Shown here: positions 40,354 to 41,300 of the stretch, one piece after another
Layout of the letters: the number at the start of each line of letters is the position of its first letter
How positions within the stretch are numbered: position 1 is the first letter of the stretch
Assembly: GCA_036897095.1 (NCBI GenBank)
Contig: JAYMSP010000786.1
Location: 1-41,300, forward strand
DNA from: Plantago elongata
Taxonomy: Eukaryota; Streptophyta; Magnoliopsida; Lamiales; Plantaginaceae
DNA length: 41,300 bases
Direction of reading: 5' to 3'
Notes under the pieces: generated by a model
What the model was told of the DNA's origin: nothing
Database searches by the model: none
What the model saw: only the letters and a program-made list of their open reading frames with translations
Position numbers and translations under genes: made by a program

Positions 40354-40707
40354 TTAGAACGCGAAAGCTTTCGTCTCGAATAAACTCCTTTTTTTGCCAC
40401 CCTTTGGGAATACTTCAATGGGAAACTGTCGTGGGTCTGGGGGAAAGGATGGAGAAATCAGTTTGAGAGATTCTCCATCATTGGTGTAAAAGGATTGGGT
40501 CTGATATTTACGTGAAAATGGAAGGAGTCTGGGAGGGATGGCAAGGGCAAAGAACTTAGGATTTAGACTTTCGGGATCGTTGGTTAAATGGTGTATTTGA
40601 TCCGTTGTCCCGTCTTTTCGTGCTACTGTGACAGAAATGGAGAAGATCTTGGCTGTATTTTCAGTCTTGACTCTTATGGCTAGAACTAGGATGATAGGAA
40701 GGGCCAT
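40354..40707 (-). CDS. Possible small or partial protein-coding frame, unidentified
   Basis: A 117-codon frame with an ATG at 40707 and a TAA at its end; an in-frame TAG lies nine codons upstream of the ATG, so this is the only start if the gene has a single exon. Unlike the frames in AT-rich DNA, the protein has a balanced composition: a hydrophobic N-terminus (about residues 1-11), a polar middle with Asp/Glu/Thr/Asn around residues 30-48, a Pro-rich part around 56-95, and a Lys/Arg patch near 102-107. The base before -2 is not a favourable Kozak purine. I recognise no family. It could be a small gene, an exon of a larger gene whose introns I cannot place, a transposon remnant, or chance in a GC-richer segment. 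Confidence 0.3.
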   Translation of the reverse strand: MALPIILVLAIRVKTENTAKIFSISVTVARKDGTTDQIHHLTNDPESLNPKFFALAIPPRLLPFSRKYQTQSFYTNDGESLKLISPSFPPDPRQFPIEVFPKGGKKRSLFETKAFAF

Positions 40708-40852
40708 GAGTATTCTTTCTTGTTTTTCATTCTACCACACACCCAGCGTGGATTTCTTTCTCTTTTTGCCTGACGTTGTGAAGTAGGAAGACGGGACGGC
40801 AGGCTCCGCTATCATTCTTGTTCTGACTTGTGTGAACGTGAGACTAACCTTA

Positions 40853-40888
40853 GCATGGTACAACTCAGTGTCTGTATATTTACCATGC
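40853..40888. repeat. Inverted repeat gcatggta / taccatgc
   Basis: Eight-base perfect arms at 40853-40860 and 40881-40888 with a 20-base spacer. Mixed composition makes it a better candidate than AT-only dyads for a binding site or stem-loop. It lies about 150 bases upstream of the ATG of the minus-strand frame. Confidence 0.6.
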
Positions 40889-40938
40889 GAGCTGCTTTAC
40901 AGCGTATGAAATGAGACTAATTTGCGAAGAGAATGGGA

Positions 40939-40974
40939 TGCTTTCCTATTCTAAAGAATAGAAATGCTTTCCTA
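40939..40974. repeat. Direct repeat tgctttccta flanking a small hairpin
   Basis: tgctttccta occurs at 40939-40948 and 40965-40974. Overlapping the first copy, ctattct at 40946-40952 and agaatag at 40955-40961 form a 7-bp stem around aa. A further copy of the direct repeat is at 41219-41228, and a related tactttccta is at 41191-41200. Confidence 0.65.
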
Positions 40975-41065
40975 GGACACCCTTTCGTACTTCTCCCAGC
41001 ATCAACTGGCGACCTTTTGGTGTATCAGCGCTTCATACGCGCCGACAGGCAAGAGTTTTACGTAG

Positions 41066-41093
41066 TGGAGTCAACGTCGGTCTAGTCTAGGCA
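41066..41093 (+). repeat. Copy 1 of tggagtcaac...tctagtctaggca repeat
   Basis: tggagtcaacgtcgg followed by tctagtctaggca. It matches the copy at 41235-41270 except for one base and an 8-base insertion in the later copy. Both copies are on the plus strand about 170 bases apart. Confidence 0.75.
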
Positions 41094-41234
41094 TATGCTT
41101 TCGAAAATATTCTACTAACCTACACGAGCTATGACTAGATGTCGGATTTCACAGAAACACGTGTGAACGGAATCCTATTTGCGACTTTCGTACTTTCCTA
41201 CGACTTTCTAGATTCCCGTGCTTTCCTACTCCCC

Positions 41235-41270
41235 TGGAGTCAACATCGGGGTATCGGTCTAGTCTAGGCA
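41235..41270 (+). repeat. Copy 2 of the tctagtctaggca repeat, with an 8-base insertion
   Basis: tggagtcaac is followed by atcgggg and tatcgg, then tctagtctaggca. The extra eight bases look like an internal duplication of the tcgg-containing part. A partial third copy, gtctaggcac, lies at 41285-41294 at the window edge, suggesting that the repeat continues to the right. Confidence 0.75.
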
Positions 41271-41300
41271 CATTCTTCTGTTTTGTCTAGGCACAGCGAA

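Larger units (their letters stand above)
40080..41300. other. GC-richer right-hand region, repeat-bearing
   Basis: Base composition shifts from about 40080-40140 onward: G and C become common, CpG is no longer rare, and TpA runs disappear. The region holds one 117-codon minus-strand frame, then from about 40820 a cluster of short repeated words: gtgtgaacg at 40830 and 41161, tggcgacctt at 40291 and 41007, tgctttccta at 40939, 40965 and 41219, cgactttc at 41182 and 41201, and the tctagtctaggca repeat. It may be the margin of a gene-bearing compartment, its upstream regulatory DNA, or the end of a repeat array lying further right. Confidence 0.55.

Noticed and set aside
1..41300. Telomere repeats, CRISPR-like arrays, rRNA fragments or mitochondrial genes
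   Set aside because: There are no TTAGGG-like tandem arrays, no regularly spaced repeats, no rRNA-like segments, and no long mitochondrial-type frames even if alternative stop usage is considered.

Overview
The window looks like a gene-poor, AT-rich heterochromatic stretch of a eukaryotic chromosome, most likely from a filamentous ascomycete fungus, and not a bacterial or phage region. I recognised no protein family, rRNA, tRNA, CRISPR array or intact transposon. The longest open frames reach only 117-136 codons, and several of them open only at non-ATG codons. The fungal assignment is an inference from the mutation pattern described below. I cannot name the species.

The main structure is an alternation of two kinds of AT-rich DNA. 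Type A blocks (about 245-3060, 10610-15390, 22260-24190 and 32530-36750) are very rich in TpA and poor in CpA/TpG. For example, positions 33961-34080 contain 27 TpA, 17 ApT and no CpA or TpG by hand count. No frame of 60 or more codons lies inside any of the four blocks, because TAA and TAG are everywhere. This is the expected footprint of repeat-induced point mutation (RIP), so the blocks are best read as old transposable elements mutated beyond recognition. Type B segments (about 3060-10610, 15390-22260, 24190-32530 and 36750-40080) are also AT-rich, but keep CpA/TpG and have fewer TpA than ApT in the sample counted (28861-28980: about 17 CpA+TpG, 10 TpA, 15 ApT). They carry scattered short chance frames and homopurine/homopyrimidine runs, and look like non-RIPped, non-coding DNA. 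Block starts are about 10-12 kb apart.

At about 40080 the composition changes to a clearly more GC-rich sequence that continues to the right edge. It holds one ATG-initiated 117-codon frame on the minus strand and a cluster of short direct and inverted repeats, including a repeated tggagtcaac...tctagtctaggca motif. It may be the edge of a gene-bearing compartment or the start of a less mutated repeat. The first 250 bases also show a frame that is open from the left edge.

Several well-formed inverted repeats stand out: 18-bp arms at 32826-32864, a 24-bp perfect palindrome at 24406-24429 near the right limit of the third A block, and an 11-bp-arm palindrome at 18234-18256. The mosaic would suit a pericentromere or regional centromere, but the sequence alone cannot show that. 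Block limits were placed by eye and are good to roughly 100 bases.
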